Origin: Streptomyces mirabilis
GTDB taxonomy: Bacteria; Actinomycetota; Actinomycetes; Streptomycetales; Streptomycetaceae
Assembly: GCF_018310535.1 (NCBI RefSeq)
Contig: NZ_CP074102.1
Span: forward strand, 682,001-746,000
Direction of reading: 5' to 3'
Length of the DNA: 64,000 bases
Part shown: one piece after another, positions 25,195 through 32,646 of the stretch
How positions within the stretch are numbered: position 1 is the first letter of the stretch
Layout: each line of letters begins with the position of its first letter
Program-made: the position numbers and the translations under genes
The notes under the pieces: model-generated
What the model saw: only the letters and a program-made list of their open reading frames with translations
Database searches by the model: none
Told to the model about the DNA's origin: nothing

Positions 25195-25989
25195 TCACAC
25201 CAGTTGGTAGCCGCGCAGGTTGGTCAGCAGCAGGTAGCAGTCCTGCAGGGACCCGGAGGTGTCGCCGAGGGACCGGTAGATGCCCCACTTGGGGCGCACC
25301 CGGTCGGCGAGGAAGGTGTCGACGCCGGACTTGGACGCGTCGATGACGGTGGTGGAGCCGTTCTTGAGGATCCAGCGGATGGTGCCCGCGGAGCCGTTGC
25401 CGACCTTGATCTGGAAGTCGACGTCGATCCATTTGTTCTGCAGCGGCTCCAGATCGGTGCGGCCGACGAGGATGTCGTCGATCGCGAGCTTCAACTCGAT
25501 GGTCTGCACCCCGTTCACCCGCCGCAGTGACTGCACGACGATCGGCGAGGTGCCGGTGCCGGGCTGCTTCATCTGCATGATGTGGGTGAAGGTGGTGGTC
25601 GCCTTCAGCGAACTCGGGATGTACATCGAGTACGTGACCCGCCAGGTCTGGCCCACGGTCCACTTGAGGTAGTCACTGCCGCTGCCGTTACGCAGGCCCG
25701 TGACTTCTTGGCGCTGGCGGTCCGTCGAGGTGTCGCGGTCGACGGTATGCATGTTGAAGCGCCAGTTGTCGCCGGTGGCGAAGATGTGCGGCCGGCCCGC
25801 GGGGTGCGAGTCGGCGCGGTCGTCCTCGATCGTCTCGAAGGCGCCGAGCTTGTCGCTGCTCGCCGATGGGGACCACTTCAGCTGCCAGGAGGCGGCGTGG
25901 GCGGCGGTGGCCGTCGCCGGGATGCCGACCGCGGCTCCGGCGGCGCCGCCGAGCGCCGCGCCGAGCAGGGTTCTTCTGGTGGTGCTCAT
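25195..25989 (-). CDS. Tat-exported jelly-roll protein, putative polysaccharide lyase
   Basis: This encodes 264 residues with a twin-arginine signal (STTRRTLLGAALGGAAG) and AHA cleavage near residue 32. The mature part is a beta-sandwich (LKWSPSASSDKLGAFE, NMHTVDRDT, YLKWTVGQTWRVTYSMYIP, FTHIMQMKQPG, KWIDVDFQIKVG, RPKWGIYRSLGD). This pattern resembles heparin lyase I/PL20-type lyases that bind a polysaccharide in a long groove; the catalytic residues cannot be assigned with certainty. It lies between a GH105 enzyme, which needs unsaturated products of a lyase, and the giant hydrolase, seven and eleven bases away, so a lyase supplying GH105 is the simplest role. A carbohydrate-binding protein is the alternative. 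Confidence 0.72.
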   Translation of the reverse strand: MSTTRRTLLGAALGGAAGAAVGIPATATAAHAASWQLKWSPSASSDKLGAFETIEDDRADSHPAGRPHIFATGDNWRFNMHTVDRDTSTDRQRQEVTGLRNGSGSDYLKWTVGQTWRVTYSMYIPSSLKATTTFTHIMQMKQPGTGTSPIVVQSLRRVNGVQTIELKLAIDDILVGRTDLEPLQNKWIDVDFQIKVGNGSAGTIRWILKNGSTTVIDASKSGVDTFLADRVRPKWGIYRSLGDTSGSLQDCYLLLTNLRGYQLV

Positions 25990-25996
25990 GGCTGAC

Positions 25997-27196
25997 TCAC
26001 CTCGTCCTGAGTGGGTGGGCTGTGAGCTGTTCGTTCATGATCAGAAAGGCGCCGAGGCCGTGGAAGTCGTTCGTGGCCCGGTCGCGGGCGATGTAGTACG
26101 CGTAGTCGCCGACGTTGGTGCCGATGGAGATGTCGGTGAGGTTGGTGCGGCCGTCGGAGCCGACCGAGATCCTGGCGAGGACGCCCTGGTAACCGCGCCC
26201 GGCGACGGACGCGTAGTGCGGGTCGAGGTAGCCCTGCTGGGCGCCGCGCGAGAGGGCGTAGGTGAACATGCTGGAGCAGGACGTCTCGGTCCAGTTGTCG
26301 CTGCGGGCACCCTTGTCGATCACCTGGAACCAGCGGCCGGTGGCCGGGTCCTGGTACTTCTCCAGACCCGCGGCCAACCTCCGTAAAATGCCGACCAGTT
26401 GGACCCGTCGTGGATGGTTGACCGGGATCGCGTCGAGTACGTTGACGATCGCCATCGCGTACCAGCCGACCGCCCGGCACCAGTGCTCCGGGGCGAGACC
26501 GGTCGCAGGGTCCGCCCAGCTCGCCGTCTTCGACTCGTCGTAGGCATGCTTCAACAGGCCGTTCGTCACCTGGAGATGGCTACCGTAGACGTAGAGCTGC
26601 TTGGCGGCCTCGTCGTTCGCGTAGGTCGCGTCCCCGAACTCCTTGCCGTACTCGACGAGGAACGGGTTCACCATGTAGACGCCGTCCGACCAGAGTTGGT
26701 GGGCCCGACTGCTGGTGTCGGCGTGCCAGAAGCCTCCGTCGGCGGTGCGTGGGTAGGTGTTCAGACGGTTCCGGATCTTCAGGGCCGCCTTGCGGTAGCG
26801 GTCCTGGCCCGTCTCGTGGTGCAGGATCGTCAGCAGTCGGCCCGCCTGCATGCTGTCGAGGCTGTTGAAGCTCTGGCTGATCGAACCGTCGCTCGACACG
26901 AAGCGGTCGACGTAGCTCTTGATGTAGGCGAGATAGCGGGCGTCGTGGGTGCGCTTGTAGGTGAGGTACTGGCCGTAGAGGTACAGCCCGACCGGGTACG
27001 ACCAGCCGCCGATCGTGCTCGGGGTGTAGCGGGCCATGGTCGAGTCGATCAGTGCGACGGACCAGTCCCGGGCGGCGACGGGCCTTCCAACAGGTGCTTG
27101 GGGCCACGGTGCCGGGGGTGCGGTGGCGGCCACCGTGGTCAGGCCGGCGGTGGTGAGCACGCCCGCCATCAGCGCTGCCCGCAGTCGTCGTCTCAT
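25997..27196 (-). CDS. GH105 unsaturated rhamnogalacturonyl hydrolase, exported
   Basis: This is a 399-residue protein with an N-terminal signal (RRRLRAALMAGVLTTAG, ending around VAATAPPA) and a GH105 (alpha/alpha)6 barrel. Typical blocks are visible: GGWSYPVGLYLYGQY, SMQAGRLL, DGGFWHADTSSRAHQLWSDGVYM with the catalytic Asp near residue 172, EHWCRAVGWYAMA and YALSRGAQQGYLD. GH105 enzymes hydrate and release the unsaturated uronic acid left by rhamnogalacturonan lyases; most are cytoplasmic, so export is notable. The ATG overlaps the pqqE stop (ATGA) and its ribosome binding site GAGGGAGG lies inside pqqE, giving translational coupling of cofactor and hydrolase genes. Confidence 0.9.
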   Translation of the reverse strand: MRRRLRAALMAGVLTTAGLTTVAATAPPAPWPQAPVGRPVAARDWSVALIDSTMARYTPSTIGGWSYPVGLYLYGQYLTYKRTHDARYLAYIKSYVDRFVSSDGSISQSFNSLDSMQAGRLLTILHHETGQDRYRKAALKIRNRLNTYPRTADGGFWHADTSSRAHQLWSDGVYMVNPFLVEYGKEFGDATYANDEAAKQLYVYGSHLQVTNGLLKHAYDESKTASWADPATGLAPEHWCRAVGWYAMAIVNVLDAIPVNHPRRVQLVGILRRLAAGLEKYQDPATGRWFQVIDKGARSDNWTETSCSSMFTYALSRGAQQGYLDPHYASVAGRGYQGVLARISVGSDGRTNLTDISIGTNVGDYAYYIARDRATNDFHGLGAFLIMNEQLTAHPLRTR

Positions 27197-28278
27197 GTTC
27201 CTCCCTCTCGGTAGGCGTAGGCGGAGTTCCTGAGCGGTGCCTCGTCGACGAGCGCGCGGACGAGGTGGTGGTCGGGTGCGTGGCGGCAGGCCGGGTCGGT
27301 GCGGGAGGCGTCGCCGGTGAGCGCGTACGCCTGACAGCGGCAGCCGCCGAAGTCGGTCGTGCGCAGGGCGCAGCCGCGACAGGGGTCAGGCATCCAGGCC
27401 TCGCCCCGGTAGGCATTGAAGGCCTTCGACTCGCGCCAGATCCAGTCGAGGCGGTGTGTGCGCACGTTCGGCGCGTCGAGTGCGGGGAGTGTCGCGGCGG
27501 AGGGGCACGGGAGCGCGGTGCCGTCCGGGGCGACGGTCAGGGAGACTGCTCCCCAGCCACCCATGCAGGGTTTCGCGGTGGCGTCGAGAAGGTCGGGGGC
27601 TACCCAGACCAGTTCGAGGCAGCCGGTGAGTTGTTCGCGCCGGCGGCGCACGGTGACGCGGGCCCGTTCGGCCTGGTCCCGGGTCGGCAGCAGGGCGGTG
27701 CGATTGCGGGAGGCCCAGCCGTAGTACTGCGTGTGGGCGAGCTCGATCCGGTCGGCGCCCCAGGCGAGGGCGAGCGTGATCAGGTCGTCGACGGCGTCGA
27801 TGTTGGCCCGGTGCAGCACGACGTTCAGGCCGAGTGGCAGCCCTGCCGCCCGCACCAGCCTTGCGGCGCGCTCCTTGGCGGTGAACGCGCGGGCCCCCGC
27901 GATGAGTTCGGCGGCCCCGGGATCGGTGTGCTGTACGGAGAGCTGGACGCTGCGCAGTCCCGCGTCCAGCAGCTCCGCGAGCCTTCGCTCGTGCAGGCCC
28001 ACACCGCTGGTGACGAGCTGGGTGTAGAGGCCCGCGGTGTCGGCGGCGGCGACGATCCGGGCGAGATCGCGCCTGAGGAGGGGTTCGCCCCCGGACAGGT
28101 GGGTCTGGACAACGCCCAGGTCAGCGGCTTGACGAAAGACGTCGGTCCATTGTTCGGCGGTCAGCTCTCTTGACCGACTGATCAGTTCGACGGGGTTGGA
28201 GCAATATGCGCAGCGCAGCGGGCAGCCGTGGGTGAGTTCGGCCAGCAGGGCCCAGGGGAGATCGACGGTCGCGGTCAT
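27193..28278 (-). CDS. pqqE: PqqE, radical SAM peptide cyclase of PQQ synthesis
   Basis: This is a 361-residue radical SAM/SPASM enzyme that forms the C-C bond between Glu and Tyr side chains of the PqqA peptide. The SAM cluster motif is CPLRCAYC (Cys 19, 23 and 26), followed by HLSGGEPLLRRDL, SVQHTDPG and WGADRIELAHTQYYGWASRN. The C-terminal SPASM cysteines appear in KPCMGGWG, LPCPSA and DPCRGCALRTTDFGGCRCQAY. The ATG at 28278 overlaps the pqqD stop (ATGA). It needs PqqD to deliver the peptide, and that gene is directly upstream. All key residues are visible. Confidence 0.95.
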   Translation of the reverse strand: MTATVDLPWALLAELTHGCPLRCAYCSNPVELISRSRELTAEQWTDVFRQAADLGVVQTHLSGGEPLLRRDLARIVAAADTAGLYTQLVTSGVGLHERRLAELLDAGLRSVQLSVQHTDPGAAELIAGARAFTAKERAARLVRAAGLPLGLNVVLHRANIDAVDDLITLALAWGADRIELAHTQYYGWASRNRTALLPTRDQAERARVTVRRRREQLTGCLELVWVAPDLLDATAKPCMGGWGAVSLTVAPDGTALPCPSAATLPALDAPNVRTHRLDWIWRESKAFNAYRGEAWMPDPCRGCALRTTDFGGCRCQAYALTGDASRTDPACRHAPDHHLVRALVDEAPLRNSAYAYREGGT

Positions 28279-28529
28279 CGCAGCCAGCCCTCCTCGCGCA
28301 ACACCGAGAGGAATCGGGGCACTTCGTCGGCGACCGGCGCGCCGGGGAACCGTTCGACGAGCGCGGCGACGATCTCGGGCACCTGACGGTTGCCGTCGCA
28401 CAGCCGGACGACACTCCCGGCGTGGCCGCGCAGGACGACGACGCGTTCGGGCATGAGCAACAAGTCGGTCCCGCGGACAGGATCATGACGGAGCATGACG
28501 GGGCGGGCGAGAGCGGGGCGCCAGGTCAC
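28275..28529 (-). CDS. pqqD: PqqD, peptide chaperone
   Basis: This small protein of 84 residues binds the PqqA precursor and presents it to PqqE (RRE-type fold). Visible hallmarks are ARPVMLRHDPVRG, LLLMPERVVVLRG, VVRLCDGNRQVPEIVAAL and FLSVLREEGWL. GTG at 28529 overlaps the pqqC stop (GTGA), and its own stop overlaps the pqqE start (ATGA), so three proteins are produced in close stoichiometric coupling. A longer upstream frame exists but is the shadow of pqqC. Confidence 0.92.
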   Translation of the reverse strand: MTWRPALARPVMLRHDPVRGTDLLLMPERVVVLRGHAGSVVRLCDGNRQVPEIVAALVERFPGAPVADEVPRFLSVLREEGWLR

Positions 28530-29521
28530 GGTGAGCCCCCTGCGGGGCCGGGTACCACCGGGGTGTCCGTGTGCACGGGCCGCGCACCGGGATGCCGGAC
28601 CTGCGCGGGCGAGCCCGGCGCCTGTGCGGACAAGGCACCCCCCGGCACCCCGCCGGAGGCACCCGGCAGGTGAACCGGACCTTCCCCTGACGCACCCCGA
28701 TGGCCGCGACCCGGCGCGCGCGGCGGGCTGCCCTCCGGTGCGGCGGCCGCGTCGCCCCGGGGGCCACCCCGCGACACCCCGTCCGACGTGCCCGTCGGCA
28801 CGGAGTCGCTCGCCCGGTCCACCGCGTCCAGGAGCGCCCACAGCACCTCGCACTTGAACGTCAGCGCCGCCACGGCCCGTTCCTGCTGCTCACGGGTGCG
28901 GGCCCAGCCCAGGACCAGGGCGAGCGCCTCCTCGCTGTCACGGCCGCCCTGCCCGATGCGGGTACGGAAGTACGCGAGCCCCTCGGCCTCGATCCAGGGG
29001 TAATACCGCTCGAACGCGGCGATCCGCGTGCGCATCAGTCCCGGTGCGGACAGTTCCGTGAGGGAGGCGGCGACCGCGTCCAGCGCAGGGCGCAGTCGGC
29101 AGAAATTAACGTAGCCCTCGACCGCGAGCCGGACGCCGGGCAGCACCCGGGCGGCGTCGCACAGCGCCGGGCGTTCGAGGCCGGCGGCCTCGCCCAGCCG
29201 CAGCCAGCGTTCGATGCCGCCCCGCCCGACGGCCGTGCCGTCGTGGTCCTGGATCCTGCGGACCCACATCCGCCGCAGTGCGGGATCGTCGAACTTGGCC
29301 AGGATCAGGGCGTCCTTGACGGGGATGTGGCGTTGGTAGTGGAAGCGGTTGATGATCCAGCGGCGCAGCTCGGCCGGGGTCAACTCGCCCTGGTGCATGC
29401 GGATGTTGAAGGGATGACGGTCGTGGTAGCGGTCCTCGGCGACGGCGCGCAGCCGCTCGGTGAACTCGGCGGTTCCCCAAGGGGCCGCGGCACCGTCGTC
29501 GCGCGCCGGTGTCGCGGTCAC
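28526..29521 (-). CDS. pqqC: PqqC, PQQ synthase, with unusual C-terminal tail
   Basis: This is a 331-residue protein. Residues about 15-240 are a standard PqqC: HPFNIRMHQGELTPAELRRW, NRFHYQRHIPVKDALIL, MWVRRIQDHDG, GYVNFCR, ALTFKCEVLWALLDAV. PqqC catalyses the final eight-electron oxidation and ring closure to PQQ. The usual protein is near 240-250 residues; here about 85 extra residues rich in Gly, Pro, Ala and Ser follow, probably disordered. The tail may be real or may reflect loss of an original stop. GTG at 29521 lies 18 bp after the pqqA stop. No pqqB lies between them. Confidence 0.93.
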   Translation of the reverse strand: MTATPARDDGAAAPWGTAEFTERLRAVAEDRYHDRHPFNIRMHQGELTPAELRRWIINRFHYQRHIPVKDALILAKFDDPALRRMWVRRIQDHDGTAVGRGGIERWLRLGEAAGLERPALCDAARVLPGVRLAVEGYVNFCRLRPALDAVAASLTELSAPGLMRTRIAAFERYYPWIEAEGLAYFRTRIGQGGRDSEEALALVLGWARTREQQERAVAALTFKCEVLWALLDAVDRASDSVPTGTSDGVSRGGPRGDAAAAPEGSPPRAPGRGHRGASGEGPVHLPGASGGVPGGALSAQAPGSPAQVRHPGARPVHTDTPVVPGPAGGSP

Positions 29522-29539
29522 GGTCCGACAGCCGCGGGG

Positions 29540-29734
29540 CTACGCCGTACGCGCCAGGTGTCGCCCGGCCGGCGCCCGTTCGGCCACCGGGCCCACGCGG
29601 TCGCCGAGCGCGTACGCGGTGACCTCGAGGGCGGTCTCGACGACCAGATACCCGGGGGTCTCCCAGACCCTTTCCTCCGATGTTTCCCGAATGACATGCT
29701 CCGCGCGGCGGCCTTCGAGGGCGCTCTTGTTCAT
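29540..29734 (-). CDS. pqqA: PqqA precursor peptide of PQQ
   Basis: ATG at 29734 gives 64 residues. The PqqA signature Glu-x-x-x-Tyr is visible in LEVTAYAL, preceded by the Trp/Tyr-containing block WETPGYLVVET. The Glu and Tyr are cross-linked by PqqE and become the PQQ skeleton. The peptide is longer than proteobacterial PqqA (about 23-29 residues), with an N-terminal extension (NKSALEGRRAEHVIRETSEER) and a C-terminal extension, as is seen in actinobacterial forms. It is the first gene of the minus-strand series. An upstream extension of the frame to 29803 has no better start. Confidence 0.88.
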   Translation of the reverse strand: MNKSALEGRRAEHVIRETSEERVWETPGYLVVETALEVTAYALGDRVGPVAERAPAGRHLARTA

Positions 29735-30016
29735 GTGCGCATACCTGCTTTCCTGATGGGTGGGGGGTGTAGAGCCCAGACAGGTGCTGGTGTTCACATG
29801 CATGCACCGAGTTCATGAACCCGTTCGGTGACGCCCTACAGAGTGGTCGGATGACGGAACCCGGTCAATGGTCCGGACCGATAACGTCGGATCCATTTCC
29901 GGCCAATCTCCGACCCTCACCAGGAATCCACAGCGAATCCGCCGGTCAGGAATGCATGACGACCGGTGATCGTTGACCATGTGAGTACCACCCGACGACT
30001 GAAGGATCGAGAGCTC
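29735..30016. promoter_or_regulatory. divergent promoter region between pqqA and the reductase
   Basis: About 280 bp without a gene. It must hold the promoter of the eight-gene pqq/glycan operon and that of the reductase. A perfect palindrome GTTCATGAAC lies at 29811-29820 and CATGCATG lies near 29798-29806; both are possible regulator sites on the pqqA side. GTTGACC near 29965 is a possible -35 element for the reductase. Confidence 0.4.
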
Positions 30017-30850
30017 GTGAGCAAGGTCCCCCCGATCATCCTGAACAACGGCGTCGAGATGCCGCAGCTGGGCTTCGGTGTCTGGCAGGTCCCGGACGAC
30101 GAGGCGGAGCAGGCCGTCGCCACGGCGCTGGAGTCCGGATACCGCAGCATCGACACCGCGGCGATCTACGGCAACGAGGAGGGCACGGGCAAGGCCATCG
30201 CCGCCTCCGGCATCCCCCGCGAGGACCTCTTCGTCACCACCAAGCTCTGGAACAGCGACCAGGGGTACGACTCGACGCTCCGCGCGTTCGACACCTCCCT
30301 GGAGAAGCTCGGCCTGGACTACCTCGACCTGTATCTGATCCACTGGCCGCTGCCGTCCCGGGGCAAGTACATCGACACGTACAAGGCCTTCGAGAAGCTC
30401 TACACGGACGGCCGGGTCAAGGCCATCGGAGTCTCCAACTTCTACCCGGAGTACCTGGAGAAGCTGATCGAGGCGACGTCCGTCATCCCGGCCGTCAACC
30501 AGATCGAGCTGCACCCGCACCTCCAGCAGCACGCGGCCCGCGAGTACCACGCGGAGCAGGGCATCGCCACCGAGGCCTGGTCCCCGCTCGGTTCGGGCAA
30601 GGGCCTGCTGGAGGTCCCGGCGATCGTCGCCATCGCCCAGAAGCACAACCGCACTCCGGCCCAGATCGTGCTGCGCTGGCACATCCAGCAGGGCAACGTG
30701 GTGATCCCCAAGTCCGTGACCCCGTCCCGGATCAAGGAGAACATCGAAGTCTTCGACTTCTCGCTCGACACCGAGGACATCGCGGCGATCAGCGCGCTGA
30801 ACGAGGACCGTCGCCTGGGTCCCGACCCGGCGACGTTCGACATGGGCTGA
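30017..30850 (+). CDS. aldo/keto reductase
   Basis: This is a 277-residue NADPH-dependent AKR barrel protein. GTG at 30017 is chosen because the conserved family start (SKVPPIILNNGVEMPQLGFG) follows directly; an upstream GTG at 29981 is possible. Catalytic tetrad positions are visible: Asp and Tyr in SIDTAAIYGNE, Lys in VTTKLWNSDQG and His in LYLIHWPLP. The cofactor loop VIPKSVTPSRIKEN supports NADP(H). It is divergent from pqqA. The substrate is unknown; reduction of sugar-derived aldehydes would fit the neighbourhood, but this class is widespread and the link is weak. Confidence 0.9.
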   Translation: MSKVPPIILNNGVEMPQLGFGVWQVPDDEAEQAVATALESGYRSIDTAAIYGNEEGTGKAIAASGIPREDLFVTTKLWNSDQGYDSTLRAFDTSLEKLGLDYLDLYLIHWPLPSRGKYIDTYKAFEKLYTDGRVKAIGVSNFYPEYLEKLIEATSVIPAVNQIELHPHLQQHAAREYHAEQGIATEAWSPLGSGKGLLEVPAIVAIAQKHNRTPAQIVLRWHIQQGNVVIPKSVTPSRIKENIEVFDFSLDTEDIAAISALNEDRRLGPDPATFDMG

Positions 30851-30884
30851 GCCTGATCCCCATGGGCTGACCTGCCCCGACCCC

Positions 30885-30925
30885 GCCGCCGGCCCGGACG
30901 CGCACCGCGCGTCCGGGCCGGCGGC
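30885..30925 (+). terminator. strong hairpin terminator after the reductase
   Basis: A 19-bp perfect stem (30885-30903 with 30907-30925) and a three-base loop, about 35 bp past the stop. Confidence 0.85.
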
Positions 30926-31054
30926 GTTCTCCCGCGCACGCATCGACACGCATCGACACCCCCCTCCACGCCGGTTTCAGCTCCTGGACCGGACCAACTC
31001 CGCTGGGGGGCTTGACGCGGTCATGCAAGCAGGGCCACCTTGTACGGCAACCCG

Positions 31055-31073
31055 GTAAGGAAACTTTCCTAAC
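31055..31073. promoter_or_regulatory. operator palindrome before the chitosanase gene
   Basis: The 13-base palindrome AGGAAACTTTCCT, extended to GTAAGGAAACTTTCCTAAC, lies 17 bp upstream of the start. Palindromes of this type (TTAGGAAA-N-TTTCCTAA) precede chitosanase genes in Streptomyces and relatives and bind a CsnR-type ROK repressor. TTGACG at 31012 is a possible -35 element. Confidence 0.7.
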
Positions 31074-31089
31074 AGAAGGGTCCCCCACA

Positions 31090-31785
31090 GTGCGCTCTCG
31101 AACACTGACCCTCGCGGCCGTCGCCGGTGCCGCGCTCCTCGCCACCGCGGCACTCCCGGCCAGCGCGTCGGGCTCCGTCACCCCCCGTTCCGCCCAGGAG
31201 GGTTCGGTCAGCGCGGCCGACCTGCTCGCCAAAGTGACGTCCTGTTCGCAGATTTCGAGCGGCAAGTACAAGACCGACGACGAGACCTCGGCCACCATCC
31301 CCGTGTGCGGCAAGAACGGCGCGGTGTTCTGGAAGGCCGACATGGACATCGACTGCGACGGTCAGGTCACCAGCAAGTGCAACGGCGACGCCGACCCCTG
31401 GTTCCAGGACGACACGGCGTTCCACCAGTCCGACGGGAAGCCGCTGCGCGCCGAGTCACTGCCGTATGTGGTCGTGCCCAGCACCAGCAGCATCTGGAAG
31501 TACACGAGTTACGGCATCAAGGGCGGCGGTGTCGTCGCCGTGATCTACAACAACAAGGTCGAGTACGCGGTGGTCGGCGACACCGGACCCACGAAGATCA
31601 TCGGTGAGGCGTCGTACGCCACGGCGAAGGCCCTCGGCATCGACCCCGACCCTGCGACGGGCGGGGCCGACTCCGGGGTGACGTACATCCTGTTCAAGAA
31701 CTCCCAGGTGTCGCCGATCGAGAGTCACAGCGCGGCGGTGTCGCTCGGGGACTCGTTGGCGAAGCAGTTCCTGCAGAACAACTGA
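31090..31785 (+). CDS. GH75 chitosanase, secreted
   Basis: This is a 231-residue extracellular enzyme that hydrolyses partly acetylated chitosan. GTG at 31090 has AGAAGGG about nine bases upstream. A Sec signal (LTLAAVAGAALLATAALPASA) precedes a GH75 domain with VFWKADMDIDCDGQ, which carries the conserved Asp, SLPYVVVPS, and YAVVGDTGPTKIIGEAS, which carries the second acid. Its length is typical of a single-domain family member; no binding module is attached. It appears monocistronic and regulated by the palindrome immediately upstream. Confidence 0.88.
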   Translation: MRSRTLTLAAVAGAALLATAALPASASGSVTPRSAQEGSVSAADLLAKVTSCSQISSGKYKTDDETSATIPVCGKNGAVFWKADMDIDCDGQVTSKCNGDADPWFQDDTAFHQSDGKPLRAESLPYVVVPSTSSIWKYTSYGIKGGGVVAVIYNNKVEYAVVGDTGPTKIIGEASYATAKALGIDPDPATGGADSGVTYILFKNSQVSPIESHSAAVSLGDSLAKQFLQNN

Positions 31786-31822
31786 GGCTTCCGCGACAAC
31801 TGAGGCGTCCGCGGTTGCGACG

Positions 31823-32561
31823 TCAGTTGGGCTGGCCGATCGGACGTACCACCACGGTGTTCACATCGACGCCCGACGGCTGTCCGATCGCCCAGACGAT
31901 CGACTCGGCGAGCTGGTCCGCCGTCAGCAGATGACCGGGTGGCAGGCTCCCGGTGCTGTCCCAGAACGGGGTCTCCACCCGGCCCGGCGAGATCAGGGTC
32001 ACGCCGACACCGAACTCGGTCACCTCGCGACGTGCGTTCTCGGCAAGCCCGGTCACGGCCCACTTGGTGGCCCCGTAGAAGTTGCCGGGACCGTGGACGT
32101 GGCCCGCCACACTCCCGACCAGCACGATCCGGCCCCGCGTCTCCTTCAGGGCGTCGATGGAAGCCCTGAAGGAGACGCGGGACCGAGCACATTGGTCAGC
32201 ACCATCTCGGGCCAGCCGGCCGGGTCACCGCCGGCGACGGTGTCGTGCGCGGCGAAGCCCGCGTTGGCGACGACGGTGTCGAGGCGGCCGAACTCCTTGA
32301 GCGTCAGCTCGACCGCGGCACGCACCTGGTCGTACTCGGCCGCGTGCCCGACGACCGTCAACAGCCCCTCGGGACGTCCAAGTTCCTCGACAAAGGCACG
32401 AAGCCGCTCCTCACCGCGGCCGGTGACCGTGACCCGGTGGCCGGCATCGAGCAGTCGCCGCGCGACCGCGGCGCCGATACCTCCCCCAAGCTCTCGGCTT
32501 CGCTCGAGCAGGGGGTACCCCCATCGCCACCGGTGATGAGTGCGACAGGTGAGGCGGTCAT
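31823..32561 (-). pseudogene. short-chain dehydrogenase/reductase, broken by a dispersed repeat and a frameshift
   Basis: Three frames read one classical SDR. It starts at ATG 32561 (ASPVALITGGD). At the glycine motif an insert of about 41 bases separates ITGGD from GIGAAVARRLLDAGH. The sense then runs through TVTGRGEERLRAF and LDTVVANAGFAAHD to NVLGP, where one base is missing near 32175, and continues VSFRASIDALKETRGRIVLVGSVAGH, FYGATKWAVTGLA with the catalytic Tyr and Lys, and LISPGRVETPF. The insert matches a short dispersed Streptomyces repeat. Because the NAD-binding Gly motif is split and two frame breaks exist, the gene should be inactive. Confidence 0.8.
32481..32523. repeat. short dispersed Streptomyces repeat inside the SDR gene
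   Basis: About 43 bases of the form CTCCCCCAAGCTC, then TCGGCTTCGCTCGAGC, then AGGGGGTACCCCCA, with an inverted-repeat character at its ends. I know this sequence as a common interspersed repeat of Streptomyces chromosomes, usually intergenic. Here it lies in a coding region. Confidence 0.7.
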
Positions 32562-32646
32562 GGATACCCCGGTATGTGTGTGAAGACCAGCGGGAGTACA
32601 TCACGTGGAGCTCTCTCGAAGTCAAGGGCAGAGCCGCCGACCTCCC

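Noticed and set aside
29811..29820. Specific regulator site at the palindrome GTTCATGAAC
   Set aside because: Only 10 bp long and seen once; mentioned as a possible site but not assigned to a regulator.
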